NCBI GenBank assembly: GCA_038521345.1
Contig: JBCBKU010000004.1
Coordinates: forward strand, 62,001 to 126,000
DNA length: 64,000 nt
Origin: JBCBKU01 sp038521345
Lineage (GTDB): Bacteria > Pseudomonadota > Alphaproteobacteria > Rhodobacterales > Rhodobacteraceae
Direction: 5' to 3'
Made by a program: the position numbers and the translations under genes. Within the stretch, counting starts at the first letter, position 1. Every line of letters begins with the position of its first letter. Positions 1-9,916 of this stretch are shown here, in pieces. The notes beneath the pieces were generated by a model, which was not told the origin of the DNA, did no database searches, and worked only from the letters and a program-made list of their open reading frames with translations.

Positions 1-843
1 CATGGCTTCGGCCCGCACATCCCGCGCCCCGATCCAGAGCACGCCGACGATGCCCGCGAAGACCAGCGAGATCACGATCACCGTCATGATCGCGCGCGTC
101 CCGATGCGCGACTTGGCTGCGTCAAAGCTCTTCTCGGTCACTCGGGCGAACTCGGCCCGGCTGGCCGTCTCGTGGGTATAGGCCTGCACCGTCTGCGCGG
201 CGAGGAGCACTTCGGACGCGTTTCCGGAGGACGCCGCGATCCAGTCCTGGTTTTCGCGAGACAATGTCCGAAGCCTGCGGCCGAGCACGACGATCGGAAC
301 GATGATCGCAGGGACAATCAGCAAAACAAGCCCGGCAAGCTTTACCGACGTCACGAAGAGGAGGATGAGACCGCCGATCAGAATGAGGGCATTGCGCAGC
401 GCGACGGAGATGGATGAGCCGATGACGCTCAGGATCAGCGTCGTGTCGGTCGTGATCCGGCTCAGAACCTCGCCCGTGAGCACCCGTTCGAAAAAGGCCG
501 GGCTCATCCCCACCATCCGGTCGAAGACTGCCATTCGGATATCGGCAATCACGCGTTCGCCCAGCCGAGTGACAAGGTAATAGCGGATCCCCGTCCCGGC
601 CGCCAAAAGGCCCGCCAGACCCAACGCCGCAAGAAAGTACTGATCGAGCAGCGCCACCGCCGAGGTCTCGAACCCATCGACCACCCGGCGTACGGCAAGA
701 GGCAGCGCCAAGGAAACAAGGGCGGTTGCAACAAGCGCCGCCAGCGCGGCAATCAGCATCCCCCGGTAAGGACGCATGAACGGCCAAAGCGCGAGCAGCG
801 CACCAACGCGTTTCGACTTTTCGCGCTCTTCGCCCGTTTGCAC
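1..843 (-). CDS. ABC exporter, transmembrane half (partial, runs off the left edge)
   Basis: This is the N-terminal 281 residues of an ABC exporter of the MsbA/LmrA (ABCB) type; the ATP-binding half lies outside the window. The visible part starts with a short charged tail and then the RPYRGMLIAALAALV first membrane segment. A second hydrophobic stretch, the RLGERVIADIR coupling region and further hydrophobic helices follow. It ends in the helix after TVQAYTHETASRAEF, which is typical of the fourth intracellular loop of exporters. I chose the GTG at 843 because AAAGG precedes it and the membrane-topology frame begins there; another start is possible. The substrate cannot be read from this half. 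It diverges from the STAND gene across 176 bp. Confidence 0.8.
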   Translation of the reverse strand, partial: MQTGEEREKSKRVGALLALWPFMRPYRGMLIAALAALVATALVSLALPLAVRRVVDGFETSAVALLDQYFLAALGLAGLLAAGTGIRYYLVTRLGERVIADIRMAVFDRMVGMSPAFFERVLTGEVLSRITTDTTLILSVIGSSISVALRNALILIGGLILLFVTSVKLAGLVLLIVPAIIVPIVVLGRRLRTLSRENQDWIAASSGNASEVLLAAQTVQAYTHETASRAEFARVTEKSFDAAKSRIGTRAIMTVIVISLVFAGIVGVLWIGARDVRAEAM

Positions 844-1019
844 GCCCTTTGCCTCATCCCTGCATCTTCGGTCGGGTTGAAATAATCCCCGTCCGCGCCA
901 TTGCCAAGCCACCTTCCAAATCGGGTGGTGAATGCGCGCATCCTTGGGTTGCGAAACACCCAAAAATCGCTAGCGTTTCAATACGGTGCACATTCTGATT
1001 GGACGCAGTAAGGGGGCCG

Positions 1020-4000
1020 ATGGAGTTATCAGCCGTTCTCGACCCGGTGCGCGCAGGGCTTGGTCTTTTTACCAATCTGAATCCGGAGTTTTCGCGCTAT
1101 TGCCGGGAACGCGCCGTCCTCGCAGGAGCGCTTACTGATTACAAAACCCCGGCCAACGATCACCTGCGTCGCGGCTTGCGATTTGCCTGGATGCGGGCTG
1201 CGACGACGCTCTTTCATCATCGGCTGGCCTGGGCCAAAGAGTATAGCACTGCGCCGGGCGCCGCCGGGCTCATCGACTTCAAACAAGCGATTGAACAAGC
1301 CTTCGAGGAGATTCGAAGCGCAGCGACGCAGGCGGAGATCGGCGAAAGCCCGATTGACGCGTCACTGACCGCACTGATCGAAGGTCTGACTGACCACTAT
1401 CTCGGGGAAAAGCCCGAACCGGCGGTCGAAGCCACCTTCGCGCCAACTCTGGCGGCGCTGACGGCAAGGCCCGTGGAAGACTTGCCGATGCGGCTTGTGG
1501 AAGCCGCAGCCAACGGCATCACAATCGGTGGGAAGACCCGAACATTCGGGCAACTGTTGTTCGACGAATTCGCCCGCCTTGACCAAGAACCTGACTTCTA
1601 TCCTCAGGCCGGAAAGGGGGTGGCACGGGCACTGAGCGATTTGAACCGCAAGGCGCACACTCAGATGTACACCGCCCTGATCAGTCGCGTCGATACGTTG
1701 ATCATGGAATTCGAGAGCCAGAATGCGGCGGCCGCCGAAGAGGCACGGGCGCAGTTGGATGACACACCTTTGAAAGCCTTCCGGGATGAGTTGGCCGCGC
1801 AGGGTTCCGAGATTTTCGGCATTCTGGACAAGGTTGGACAGGACGTCATCGAGATCAAAGACGGGGTCGGCAGGGTTGAGGCCGGGATCGCCACGATCAT
1901 CGACGTTCTGGACAATGGTGCGGGGCAATCGGGACCAAGCCTGCAGCCAGCCGCCATCGAGGCGCATCGGCCAAGTCACGAGAACACGGTTATGTTCGCC
2001 GGCCACTTCGCCAGTGACGCCGTTGTCGAACCATTCGAACGCGCCCGAGATGAAATTTCCCGCCGTGCCCGGGCGCGTGGATCAGAGGATTCCATCGACC
2101 CCGTGGCCTGGGATTTCAGCCAGTCGTGGGGCCGCGAGACGAACCCGGAGGGGCAGTACACGAAAACCGACGCCTGGACGACCCTGAACGAGCTCGTGAC
2201 CGGCTGTGTTCTCGTACTTGGCGAGAGCGAAGAAGAGGAACGGGCCATCTCCGGCGATCTCCGGCTGTTCGGGGAGCTGAAGTCGCGATCCTGGCTGGAG
2301 AACCCAATCCACGATCTTCATCACGTCACGCCGATCGAATTGTTCAACACTGTCGAAGCGGGCGCGGTTCCTCTGACCTTCACGTCGCGTTTTGCGGTTG
2401 AGTGCCTCCTCCGCGGAATCCAGCTTCTGGTCGTCATCCCAGATGCACCTGAAGAGGTCAGCACCACTTGTGCGAATCTGGTTCGGTTCCTGCAGGACCA
2501 AGGCGTGACGTGCATCACCCATAGCAAGGCCGTGCAGACAACCGATTGGGCTGACAGCTACGTTGCCACGCTACCCGGGTTGGACGTGGATGCGCTGCCG
2601 AACCCCTATCGCGGGCTCGACTACTACAAGATCGGGGATGCAGAACAGTTTGCCGGTCGGGACGATGAGGCCAAGCGGATCCACGCCCTTTTGTCGGCAC
2701 AGGCCGACGCAGGCACCGGAATGCTCGTCGGAATCACTGGCCCCTCGGGCTGCGGAAAATCGTCGTTCTTGCGTGCCAAGGTTGCCGCCGAGGCCCAACA
2801 GAGCCTTGAGATGCATCCGCTCCAGTTCCGGCCGACCCATTTCCGGCAGCAGGACCATGCCGAGGTGCGCTGTCTTCCCCATCTCTGCTCCGAAATTTGC
2901 GAAAACCTTGGACTTACACCGCCTCCCGAGTTGGTCGGCCCCGACGCGCTGTTTCACGAAATACATCTGAAGCGGTTTCAAACCTGGATCGACGGCGTGC
3001 TTGGCCCGGGCGGCGCAGCCTGTGGCGCGGATGCGAAACCGCCGCGCGTGCTGGTTTGTCTCGACCAGTTTGAGGAGATCCTCGATGATCTCAGCGAAGA
3101 TGTGCATGCGGGCGAATGGCGCTCACTTGCCGCGATGCTCACTCATCTCTCGTCGCACCATGGCTGGGTCATTGTTTTTACGCTGGAAGACAGTCGCCGG
3201 GACCGCTTTGACCGCCTCAAGGCCGATCTGGGGTTCAAGGGATCGGTACTGTTTGAACTCGTAGACAGCGACGAAGCGTTCTATCGGGCGATCATCACGG
3301 AACCGTTCGACGAAGCCGGGATCGAACTTGCAGATGACATCGTTGACCCGCTGATTGCCGAAGTCGCCCGACAACGTGAGGCGGTCGGTGGAGCGTCCTC
3401 TCCCCTGCCCCTTCTTTCGCTGCGCCTCTTCAACCTGTTTCGAGAACTTGCTTCAAGGGCGCCACATCGCGCGACCGGTCGCCAGGCCGAGACCAGCAGC
3501 GAGCGGGCCTTCGCGAAGGGGGTCGCGCGGGTCCGGATCAGCCTTTCTGATCTCGAAACGCCCTCACTCGAGCTTGGCGATATGGTCGCCGAACTGGCCG
3601 AAACCGCCTGGAAGGAAGGCGATGGTGGCGACAAGCCAGACGACATCGCGATGTTCCTCGTTCCATTCGTTCGCCTGTCTTACGATCCGGATCACCCTGA
3701 CGAGGCCAAGCTGGTCCTGCAATCGGTCCGTGGGCGTGGGTTTCGCACCGAAATCGAGCTTGAGTCCGAGTTTCGCCGTCGCCGAGTTCTTGTGCCGTCT
3801 GGTGAGGGCCTACGCCTTGTCCACGAGTCGGTGGTGCGCCGCTGGCCGCGGGCGAAGAAATGGTTCGAGGGCGCACAAGCTGATCTCAAGGCTGCCGCAA
3901 TCTTCCGATCCGAAGCCCTCAGGTGGACCGATGAAGGGCGACCAACGCATTCCGAGTCTAGTGACGATCTGATCAAGGCTGCCGCGCAGGTCTTGTCGGT

Positions 4001-6575
4001 CAACCTGCGCGACTGGGCGATTGGTGGCGTCGACCATCTAACCCCGGACATTCAGGCCATTCGCGCCTTTGCACTGTCGGTATTCGCGCACGCCAAGGAC
4101 CCGTTGGCGCCCGTTTTGCAGACTGAGCCGAGCGGCACGGTGTTTCATCTGGCGGCGTCCTATGGTCTCGACGACATGCTGCGCCGGTTCCTCGACGACG
4201 CCCGAGATCCCAAGGACCTTCTCGAATTGAAGAGCGCGCGCAATGACCGAACGGCCATCGCCAATGCTGGATGGGGGCATCTCAGCACGGTCAAGTTGTT
4301 GCTGGAAGCCGATGCTGATGCCTCAGCGATCGACAAAGACGGCTACTGCGCGCTCGACAGCGCAGTCTGGGCCGGACGCGAAGACATTGTCGAGGCGATG
4401 CTGCCCTATGTGGACCCAACTCATTGGGACGCCACGCGACGCAATCCTATCGACGGCGCCGCATTTCTCGGGCGCAAAGACCTCGCCGAACGCCTCGACC
4501 GGCATGGTTTCACGCATATGCAGCCTGCGCCAAACGGCTGGACCCCGCTCCATCGCGCGGCAACACGCGACGATCTTGCCTCTTTCAGGTATTTCCTACC
4601 ACGTGGGGACCTGACCGCGCGCCTCAGCGAAAAGACCTTCGACCGAACGCCTCTCCACCTAGCGGCAATGACCGGTCGGACGGCCAACGTTGCCCTAATC
4701 CTGACACGGGCCGAGGGTGCAATGCTGCTGAACGATCCCGGCGAAGTAGGCGAGACGCCGTTGATCGTCGCCGCTTGGTCGCAGCAGGACAAGGTGGTCG
4801 CCCAGCTGCTGGGTGCCGGAGCCGACTCCAACATGCGGGTAAAACGCAAGGGGCACGAAGGCCTGACCGCGCTGCACTTTGCACTCTTGCCCTACGCGTC
4901 GGCCCGCCAGTCGGCGACAAGCCACCTCAAACAAGCCACGGTACGAGCGGTGCGGGCGCTCCTGGCATGCCCGCATCTGGACGTTGCAGCCGAAACCGAG
5001 GCAAAGCCAGCGCGCACCGCGTGGCAAATGGCCGAAGGGCTCCCCGACTTGCAGGCGGCGATTGCCGCGCATCCCAACTTCCCGACGGACGAGTTGGTGA
5101 ATTTGCGCGCCGCACAGCGCGATAAAGCGCTCAGCGCCGCGCGCACGGCAATCACCGCGGCGGCGTCCGAAGGAGACCGAGAAGCGGTCGAGAAAGCCGT
5201 CAAGGAAATCGACGGGGATGCCGAGATCGTGGCATTCGCGGAGAGCAAGCGGGACGAACTGGAAAAAAACCGGCAACGCCGAGCGGCCGAGGCGATGCAA
5301 AAGCCCCTTCTCGATGCCGCCAATGCAGGAGACCGGTCCGCCTTTGACGCGGCACTTGCCGCACTGTCGGAAGGCACATCGCTCACCAAGATCACGACCG
5401 AGAAAACGGTTCACAAATCCATCGAGCATATCTTGCTTGAGAAAGGCTGGCCCGATGCGGTCATGGCACTGCTCGACCGGGGTTTGATCGACCCATGGCG
5501 CACGCAGTTGAACTACACCGGCATCTACGACAAGGCGATTAAGGCGAAGGCGACCGATCTCACCCGGCGCCTTCTCGATACGATGCCAGAAAGGCTTCCA
5601 CCGAACATTTCGTCGGGATTAGTGTCGCGTCTTGCGCCTTATTTCAAGGACGTGAAGGCCAGAGGACTGGTGCCGGTTCTGGATCGTCTGGATGCAAAGG
5701 CGCTGACCGCGTCGGCCTATGAAATGGCGCGGCTGGGAGAAGTGGCGGTCTTCTCGGATCTGGTTGAGCGGGGAGCCGATACCACCGCAAAGGATGCGTG
5801 GGGCCGGCGGCCGATCGATGTGGGCGCGGACAAGTTGCGGAAGGCACTGGGCCAACCGCCCCTAGGTGTCGATGTCGGGCCCCTTGGACGGAATTTCTTC
5901 CACCCCAGCGACGGGAACTGGTCCCCTCTCGAAGACACGAGCCTTGTCTCCACGATCGAGACCGGGCCAGAAAATCTGGCCTGGGATGAGCGCGTCGAAT
6001 GGAAGGAGCAGCGGCTGCCATTTTATCCCGGCGACGACGCTCGTCTGCTCATGGCCAAGCACCCGGATTGGGAGCCCAAAAACCTGTTTCTCTACTATCT
6101 GACGGGACAAGGTTCGCTTTATCGGCTCAAAGGGCAGTCGCCGCCGATCCATGAGTTCAATGCGAAGAACCCCCGTGAAATCGTCGGCGAGCATGCGGTC
6201 GACTACCTAAGGTTCTTCTGTTTCTTCGTTCGTGGCGAAGAGGGGCCGTTCTATATCGTTGATGGCCAAGAGGCCGCCTATCTGCCCACGCAGTTCAAGG
6301 CGGATCTGGAGAATCTGCCCGAAGACGACGAGCACAAGAAGTGGCGGGAGCAGGCCAATGTTCTGACCCCTGCCTTCGGAAAGCTCTATCGTCCACCACG
6401 TGACTTTGGACTGAATGACGAGGGTCATCACCGGATATCGTCGCTCGTCTTCTATTCGAACGCGATCTTCGCCGCCGACTTCGAGGTTCAGCCGACTGGC
6501 ATGATCCGGATGCGTGAGGATTCACCGCTGCTCGCGGACCTGCCGGTCCGGATCGTCGCCCCGCTTTCGGGCTAA
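1020..6575 (+). CDS. Giant STAND (nSTAND1-type) NTPase with ankyrin repeats
   Basis: The protein has 1851 residues and resembles NLR-like signal-transduction ATPases. Residues 1-320 are mostly helical and unassigned. Residues 324-525 look like an alpha/beta (Rossmann- or DUF4062-like) domain. The NPYRGLDYY...FAGRD entry motif of novel STAND NTPases begins at 528. Walker A (GPSGCGKS) is at 574-581 and Walker B (VLVCLDQFEE) at 677-686. The winged-helix exit motif LVHESVVRRW begins at 933. Ankyrin-like repeats (HLAA, TPLHRAA, TPLHLAAM, TPLIVAAW, TALHFAL) run from about 1041 to 1355. A charged helical linker follows, then weaker ankyrin-like units to about 1610. The last 240 residues form an unassigned domain containing DYLRFFCFFVRGEEGPF. 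The ATG at 1020 follows AAGGGGG; an upstream in-frame TTG at 999 is less likely. It is monocistronic, between an ABC exporter and a convergent C-P lyase operon. The domain calls are strong for the NTPase and ankyrin parts. An antiphage or regulatory role is inference. Confidence 0.9.
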   Translation: MELSAVLDPVRAGLGLFTNLNPEFSRYCRERAVLAGALTDYKTPANDHLRRGLRFAWMRAATTLFHHRLAWAKEYSTAPGAAGLIDFKQAIEQAFEEIRSAATQAEIGESPIDASLTALIEGLTDHYLGEKPEPAVEATFAPTLAALTARPVEDLPMRLVEAAANGITIGGKTRTFGQLLFDEFARLDQEPDFYPQAGKGVARALSDLNRKAHTQMYTALISRVDTLIMEFESQNAAAAEEARAQLDDTPLKAFRDELAAQGSEIFGILDKVGQDVIEIKDGVGRVEAGIATIIDVLDNGAGQSGPSLQPAAIEAHRPSHENTVMFAGHFASDAVVEPFERARDEISRRARARGSEDSIDPVAWDFSQSWGRETNPEGQYTKTDAWTTLNELVTGCVLVLGESEEEERAISGDLRLFGELKSRSWLENPIHDLHHVTPIELFNTVEAGAVPLTFTSRFAVECLLRGIQLLVVIPDAPEEVSTTCANLVRFLQDQGVTCITHSKAVQTTDWADSYVATLPGLDVDALPNPYRGLDYYKIGDAEQFAGRDDEAKRIHALLSAQADAGTGMLVGITGPSGCGKSSFLRAKVAAEAQQSLEMHPLQFRPTHFRQQDHAEVRCLPHLCSEICENLGLTPPPELVGPDALFHEIHLKRFQTWIDGVLGPGGAACGADAKPPRVLVCLDQFEEILDDLSEDVHAGEWRSLAAMLTHLSSHHGWVIVFTLEDSRRDRFDRLKADLGFKGSVLFELVDSDEAFYRAIITEPFDEAGIELADDIVDPLIAEVARQREAVGGASSPLPLLSLRLFNLFRELASRAPHRATGRQAETSSERAFAKGVARVRISLSDLETPSLELGDMVAELAETAWKEGDGGDKPDDIAMFLVPFVRLSYDPDHPDEAKLVLQSVRGRGFRTEIELESEFRRRRVLVPSGEGLRLVHESVVRRWPRAKKWFEGAQADLKAAAIFRSEALRWTDEGRPTHSESSDDLIKAAAQVLSVNLRDWAIGGVDHLTPDIQAIRAFALSVFAHAKDPLAPVLQTEPSGTVFHLAASYGLDDMLRRFLDDARDPKDLLELKSARNDRTAIANAGWGHLSTVKLLLEADADASAIDKDGYCALDSAVWAGREDIVEAMLPYVDPTHWDATRRNPIDGAAFLGRKDLAERLDRHGFTHMQPAPNGWTPLHRAATRDDLASFRYFLPRGDLTARLSEKTFDRTPLHLAAMTGRTANVALILTRAEGAMLLNDPGEVGETPLIVAAWSQQDKVVAQLLGAGADSNMRVKRKGHEGLTALHFALLPYASARQSATSHLKQATVRAVRALLACPHLDVAAETEAKPARTAWQMAEGLPDLQAAIAAHPNFPTDELVNLRAAQRDKALSAARTAITAAASEGDREAVEKAVKEIDGDAEIVAFAESKRDELEKNRQRRAAEAMQKPLLDAANAGDRSAFDAALAALSEGTSLTKITTEKTVHKSIEHILLEKGWPDAVMALLDRGLIDPWRTQLNYTGIYDKAIKAKATDLTRRLLDTMPERLPPNISSGLVSRLAPYFKDVKARGLVPVLDRLDAKALTASAYEMARLGEVAVFSDLVERGADTTAKDAWGRRPIDVGADKLRKALGQPPLGVDVGPLGRNFFHPSDGNWSPLEDTSLVSTIETGPENLAWDERVEWKEQRLPFYPGDDARLLMAKHPDWEPKNLFLYYLTGQGSLYRLKGQSPPIHEFNAKNPREIVGEHAVDYLRFFCFFVRGEEGPFYIVDGQEAAYLPTQFKADLENLPEDDEHKKWREQANVLTPAFGKLYRPPRDFGLNDEGHHRISSLVFYSNAIFAADFEVQPTGMIRMREDSPLLADLPVRIVAPLSG

Positions 6576-6745
6576 AGCGCGGACCCGAAGCTCTCAAAAA
6601 ATGCAATCGATACAGACAGGTCCGGGTCAACGGTGTTGGCGCTGAACGCCCAGAAGGGTCCGCCGAGACCAAATCGCCCGTTCCGCCCGTCGAGCACCGA
6701 CCGGAACGGGATCCATGGCATTCCTCGGGCGGTTCGGACTTGAGA

Positions 6746-7894
6746 TCAGTAAACTCGCTGACCTTCGCGCCAGACCGAGACAACGCGGGCCCGGGCACCG
6801 TCATCCTGCACCCGCACGATATCCGCCCGACGCCCGGCTTCGAGCGCCCCGCGATCGTCGAGACCGGCAAGGACCGCCGGGGCGGTCGCCACCATGTGCA
6901 CGGCCGCCGGAAGGTCGATCCCGAGTTCGCTGTCACGCGCAAGGGCGAAGGCCGCGTAAAGCGGCGACGACGGGACGTAATCCGATGCAAGCGCATCAAC
7001 GACCCCCGCGGCAAGAAGTTCGCGAACGGCGACGTTGCCTGATTGCGATCCCCCGCGCAGATAGTTGGGCGCGCCGACAACCACGGTCAGGCCCGCCTCT
7101 TTCGCGGCACGGGCGGCTTCGAGAGTTACGGGGAATTCGGACACCGTCGTCCCTTCGGCCTTGGCCATCGCCACGTGGTCGAGGCTTCGGTCGTCATGGC
7201 TCATCAGCGTCAGACCCTGCGCGTTTGCGGCCTCGGCCACATAGGCCCGGACCACCGGACTTGTTGCGCGTGAGCGCTCGAAAAGCGCCTCCAGCGCCGC
7301 GTCCGCATTAGCATCGGCGACCTCTCCGGTCTCCACCATGCGCCGCCGCCAAGAGCTTACATCAAGGCTTTGGCGATCGCCGGGCGTGTGATCCATGACC
7401 GAAATCAGGCGGACAATACCCCGCCCCATCACTGCATCTACGAGCGCCGGTGTCGTCGGATCCGAGACTTCGCACCGCAGGTGAAGAAGGTGGTCGGCCC
7501 GGAAGGCCCCGTCGCGCACCCGCGTCTCCAGCGCATCGATCAGGGGAGCGAGGATCTCGCGGCGCTCAGGGTTCTTCATGGTCGCGCCGACGCAGAGACT
7601 GTCGAAGACCGTCGTCGTGCCGCCCGCGATCACCACTGCGTCATGGGCCGCCAACGCCTGATCGAAGTTCCACTGCACGCTTTTTCGGGGGATCACGTGC
7701 TTCTCGACATGGTCGGTGTGAATGTCGACGATCCCCGGGATCAGGACATCACCTCCGACATCCTCCCCGGCAACGGATGGGCCAATCTCGGCGATCCGGC
7801 CGTCCTCGATGGCGATGCCGCCCTCGACGATCCCGTCGTGCGTCACGATTCGGGCATTGGACAGCTGGAAGCCGCCCGGCGTTCGGTCAAACAT
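6746..7894 (-). CDS. phnM: Alpha-D-ribose 1-methylphosphonate 5-triphosphate diphosphatase (PhnM)
   Basis: A 382-residue amidohydrolase of the PhnM family. In the C-P lyase pathway PhnM removes pyrophosphate from the ribosyl-phosphonate triphosphate to give the 5-phosphate used by PhnJ. Visible motifs are the metal-site segment DIHTDHVEKH near the N-terminus, SVMDHTPGDRQ in the middle, the late SHDDRS motif, and GAPNYLRGGSQSGN followed by LASDYVPSSPL, which are characteristic of PhnM. The ATG at 7894 follows AGGAG at good spacing; a longer upstream reading frame overlaps phnJ and is rejected. It is the last gene of the ten-gene operon and overlaps the phnJ end by 8 bp. A second PhnM-like gene lies five genes upstream. 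Confidence 0.93.
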   Translation of the reverse strand: MFDRTPGGFQLSNARIVTHDGIVEGGIAIEDGRIAEIGPSVAGEDVGGDVLIPGIVDIHTDHVEKHVIPRKSVQWNFDQALAAHDAVVIAGGTTTVFDSLCVGATMKNPERREILAPLIDALETRVRDGAFRADHLLHLRCEVSDPTTPALVDAVMGRGIVRLISVMDHTPGDRQSLDVSSWRRRMVETGEVADANADAALEALFERSRATSPVVRAYVAEAANAQGLTLMSHDDRSLDHVAMAKAEGTTVSEFPVTLEAARAAKEAGLTVVVGAPNYLRGGSQSGNVAVRELLAAGVVDALASDYVPSSPLYAAFALARDSELGIDLPAAVHMVATAPAVLAGLDDRGALEAGRRADIVRVQDDGARARVVSVWREGQRVY

Positions 7895-8831
7895 CGGTTT
7901 CTCCTGCCATCGGTCCCCGAAACCCGGCCGCACGACGGCCTGCGCAATAGTCACTGTCGGAACAGACGAACATCTTGGCGCCCGCGTCGTCGAGCAGGAT
8001 CTCGTCCTGGTAAACGCCCACTGCCCCGCAAAGACCGCAAGGATCCGGGAAGTGCTGGGGCCGGAACGGATGGTCTTCAAAGTCGAGGCTGACGACTTTC
8101 GTGTGGGGCGGAACCGCGTAGATACGCCGCTCGCGGCCGGCACCGTAAAGCTGCAGTGCCTCGGAATGGTCGAGCTTTGGATTGTCAAAACGCGGGATCG
8201 GCGTTGGTGACATGATGTAACGCTCGTTCGTCCGCACCGGATAGGAATGATTGATGGTGATCCGTCCGGTCTGGGCCACGCTTTCGTAAAGCCGGAGATG
8301 CATAAGCCCGTACTCCGCCCATGCATGGATCTTGCGACATTCGGTTTCCCGCGGTTCGAGACCGCGCATGGGCTCAGGCTGGGGAACCTGTAGCACGATC
8401 GTCTGATCCTCTGTCAGGGGCTCCTCGGGCACCCGATGGCGGGTCTGGATGATGGACGCCGCCTTGGTGTCTTCGGTGGTCTCGACACCGGCGGTCTTGC
8501 CGAAGAAGTGGCGGATATTGACCGCATTCGTCGTATCGTCGGCACCTTGGTCGATGACCTTGAGCGTGTCCGACGGTGTCAGGAGAGATGCCGTGATCTG
8601 CATGCCACCCGTGCCCCAGCCGAAGGGGATCGGCATTTCGCGGCTGCCGAAGGGAACCTGGTAGCCTGGGATCGCCACGGCCTTGAGAAGCGCGCGGCGC
8701 ACCATGCGTTTGGTGCCTTCGTCGAGATACCCGAAATTGTAGCGTTCACGGCGCCCGGGTGAGGGCGCGGCGGCGGCATCGTCGGGGCGTTCGAAGGTCG
8801 GTTGCGGAGACGAAAGAAGATCGCGCATCAT
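7887..8831 (-). CDS. phnJ: Alpha-D-ribose 1-methylphosphonate 5-phosphate C-P lyase (PhnJ)
   Basis: A 314-residue radical-SAM C-P lyase that breaks the carbon-phosphorus bond of the ribosylated phosphonate. The Cys motif at the C-terminus reads C-x2-C-x21-C-x5-C (CGLC ... FVCSDSDYC), matching the spacing of the Escherichia coli PhnJ iron-sulfur and active-site cysteines. The N-terminal half (GYQVPFGSREMPIPFGWGTG, DQGADDTTNAV) is very close to the canonical enzyme, and a 20-30 residue N-terminal extension makes it slightly longer. The start is coupled to the phnI stop by ATGA. All catalytic cysteines are present, so I expect an active enzyme. In E. coli it works in a PhnGHIJ complex; no phnH is present in this operon. 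Confidence 0.96.
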   Translation of the reverse strand: MMRDLLSSPQPTFERPDDAAAAPSPGRRERYNFGYLDEGTKRMVRRALLKAVAIPGYQVPFGSREMPIPFGWGTGGMQITASLLTPSDTLKVIDQGADDTTNAVNIRHFFGKTAGVETTEDTKAASIIQTRHRVPEEPLTEDQTIVLQVPQPEPMRGLEPRETECRKIHAWAEYGLMHLRLYESVAQTGRITINHSYPVRTNERYIMSPTPIPRFDNPKLDHSEALQLYGAGRERRIYAVPPHTKVVSLDFEDHPFRPQHFPDPCGLCGAVGVYQDEILLDDAGAKMFVCSDSDYCAGRRAAGFRGPMAGETDV

Positions 8832-9916
8832 TCGGCCGCCTGCTTGGCCGTGCGTTCTGCGCGCATCTCGCGCAGCATCCGGAGTTCGGCCTGGAAGTCG
8901 ACATAGTGGGGAAGTTTCAGATGCTGCACGAAACCTGAACTTTCCACGTTATCGCTATGGTACAAAACAAATTCCTCATCCTGCGCCGGATAGGTCCGGG
9001 CTTCGCCGAATTCGTCGGCGCGCAATGCACGGTCGACCAGTGCCATGGACATGGCTTTGCGTTCAGCATGGCCAAAGACAACGCCGTAGCCACGCGTGAA
9101 TTGCGGGTTCTCACCCGAAGCGCCTTTGACCGAGGTGATCATCTGGCTTTCGGTGACCGTGACATCCCCGATATCGATGGTGATGCCCAGCTCTTCGGAC
9201 ACAACCTCGAGCGGCACTTCCCCCGCCCGGATCTCACCTGCGTAGGGGTGGTTGGAGCCAAAGCCCCGCTGCGTGGAATAGGCAAGTCCCAGAAGAAAAC
9301 CTTCGTCGCCCCGCGCGAGGTTCTGAAGGCGTATGTCCCGAGGCGCCGGAAAGGCAAGCGGCTCACGCGTCAGGTCCGCCGGGTCCGGATCGCCCGGTTC
9401 CGGCACCGCCGGTTCCATGAACCCTTCGTTGGCGACAAGATCGGGAACCCGCGGCATTGTCGGATCGACGGGCGCGTCGTTTTCCGGGGCCTCGGGCCGT
9501 GCAATATCCTCGGTCAGGTCGAAATCGAGAATGCGGTGGGTGTAGTCTGTCGACGGCCCAAGCACCTGCCCACCGGGCAGGTCCTTGTAGGTGGCCGAGA
9601 TACGTCGGCGGATGGCCATCCGGCTGGTATCCAATGGAACGGCGCGGCCGAAAGTCTCGAGCGTCGTGCGGTAGGCGCGGAGAAGAAAAACGGCCTCGGT
9701 CACATCGCCTTCGGCCTGTTTCAGCGCAAGCGCGCCGAGTTCCGGATCGTAGAGCGATCCCTCTGCCATCACTCGATCCACGGCGCGGCCCATTTGCTCG
9801 CGAATTTGGTCGATGCTGAGTTCGGGGACCGCGCGATCTCCGCGGCGATCGTCGGCGATCAGTTTAAGGGCGTTCGAGATGGCGGCGGCACCGCCTTTGA
9901 CTGGGACATAAGCCAT
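8828..9916 (-). CDS. phnI: C-P lyase core protein PhnI (nucleosidase subunit)
   Basis: A 362-residue PhnI, the subunit that in E. coli transfers the phosphonate to the ribose of a purine nucleotide triphosphate together with PhnG, PhnH and PhnL. Canonical segments are visible: YVPVKGG at the N-terminus, AVDRVMAEGSLYDPELGALA, RRISATYKDLPGGQ with DYTHRILDF, LARGDEGFLLGLAYSTQRG, FTRGYGVVFGHAERKAMSMA, and LKLPHYVDFQAELRML at the end. The ATG at 9916 shares one base with the phnG stop (TGATG) and has GAGG upstream. A stretch around residues 130-175, rich in Pro, Glu and Asp, is the least conserved part. Confidence 0.96.
   Translation of the reverse strand: MAYVPVKGGAAAISNALKLIADDRRGDRAVPELSIDQIREQMGRAVDRVMAEGSLYDPELGALALKQAEGDVTEAVFLLRAYRTTLETFGRAVPLDTSRMAIRRRISATYKDLPGGQVLGPSTDYTHRILDFDLTEDIARPEAPENDAPVDPTMPRVPDLVANEGFMEPAVPEPGDPDPADLTREPLAFPAPRDIRLQNLARGDEGFLLGLAYSTQRGFGSNHPYAGEIRAGEVPLEVVSEELGITIDIGDVTVTESQMITSVKGASGENPQFTRGYGVVFGHAERKAMSMALVDRALRADEFGEARTYPAQDEEFVLYHSDNVESSGFVQHLKLPHYVDFQAELRMLREMRAERTAKQAAE

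Noticed and set aside
6572..6721. 49-codon minus-strand frame after phnM (starts MPWIPFRSVLD)
   Set aside because: The GAGG before its ATG is only one base away, it overlaps the stop of the STAND gene, and no family is recognisable. It could be a small gene but the evidence is too thin.
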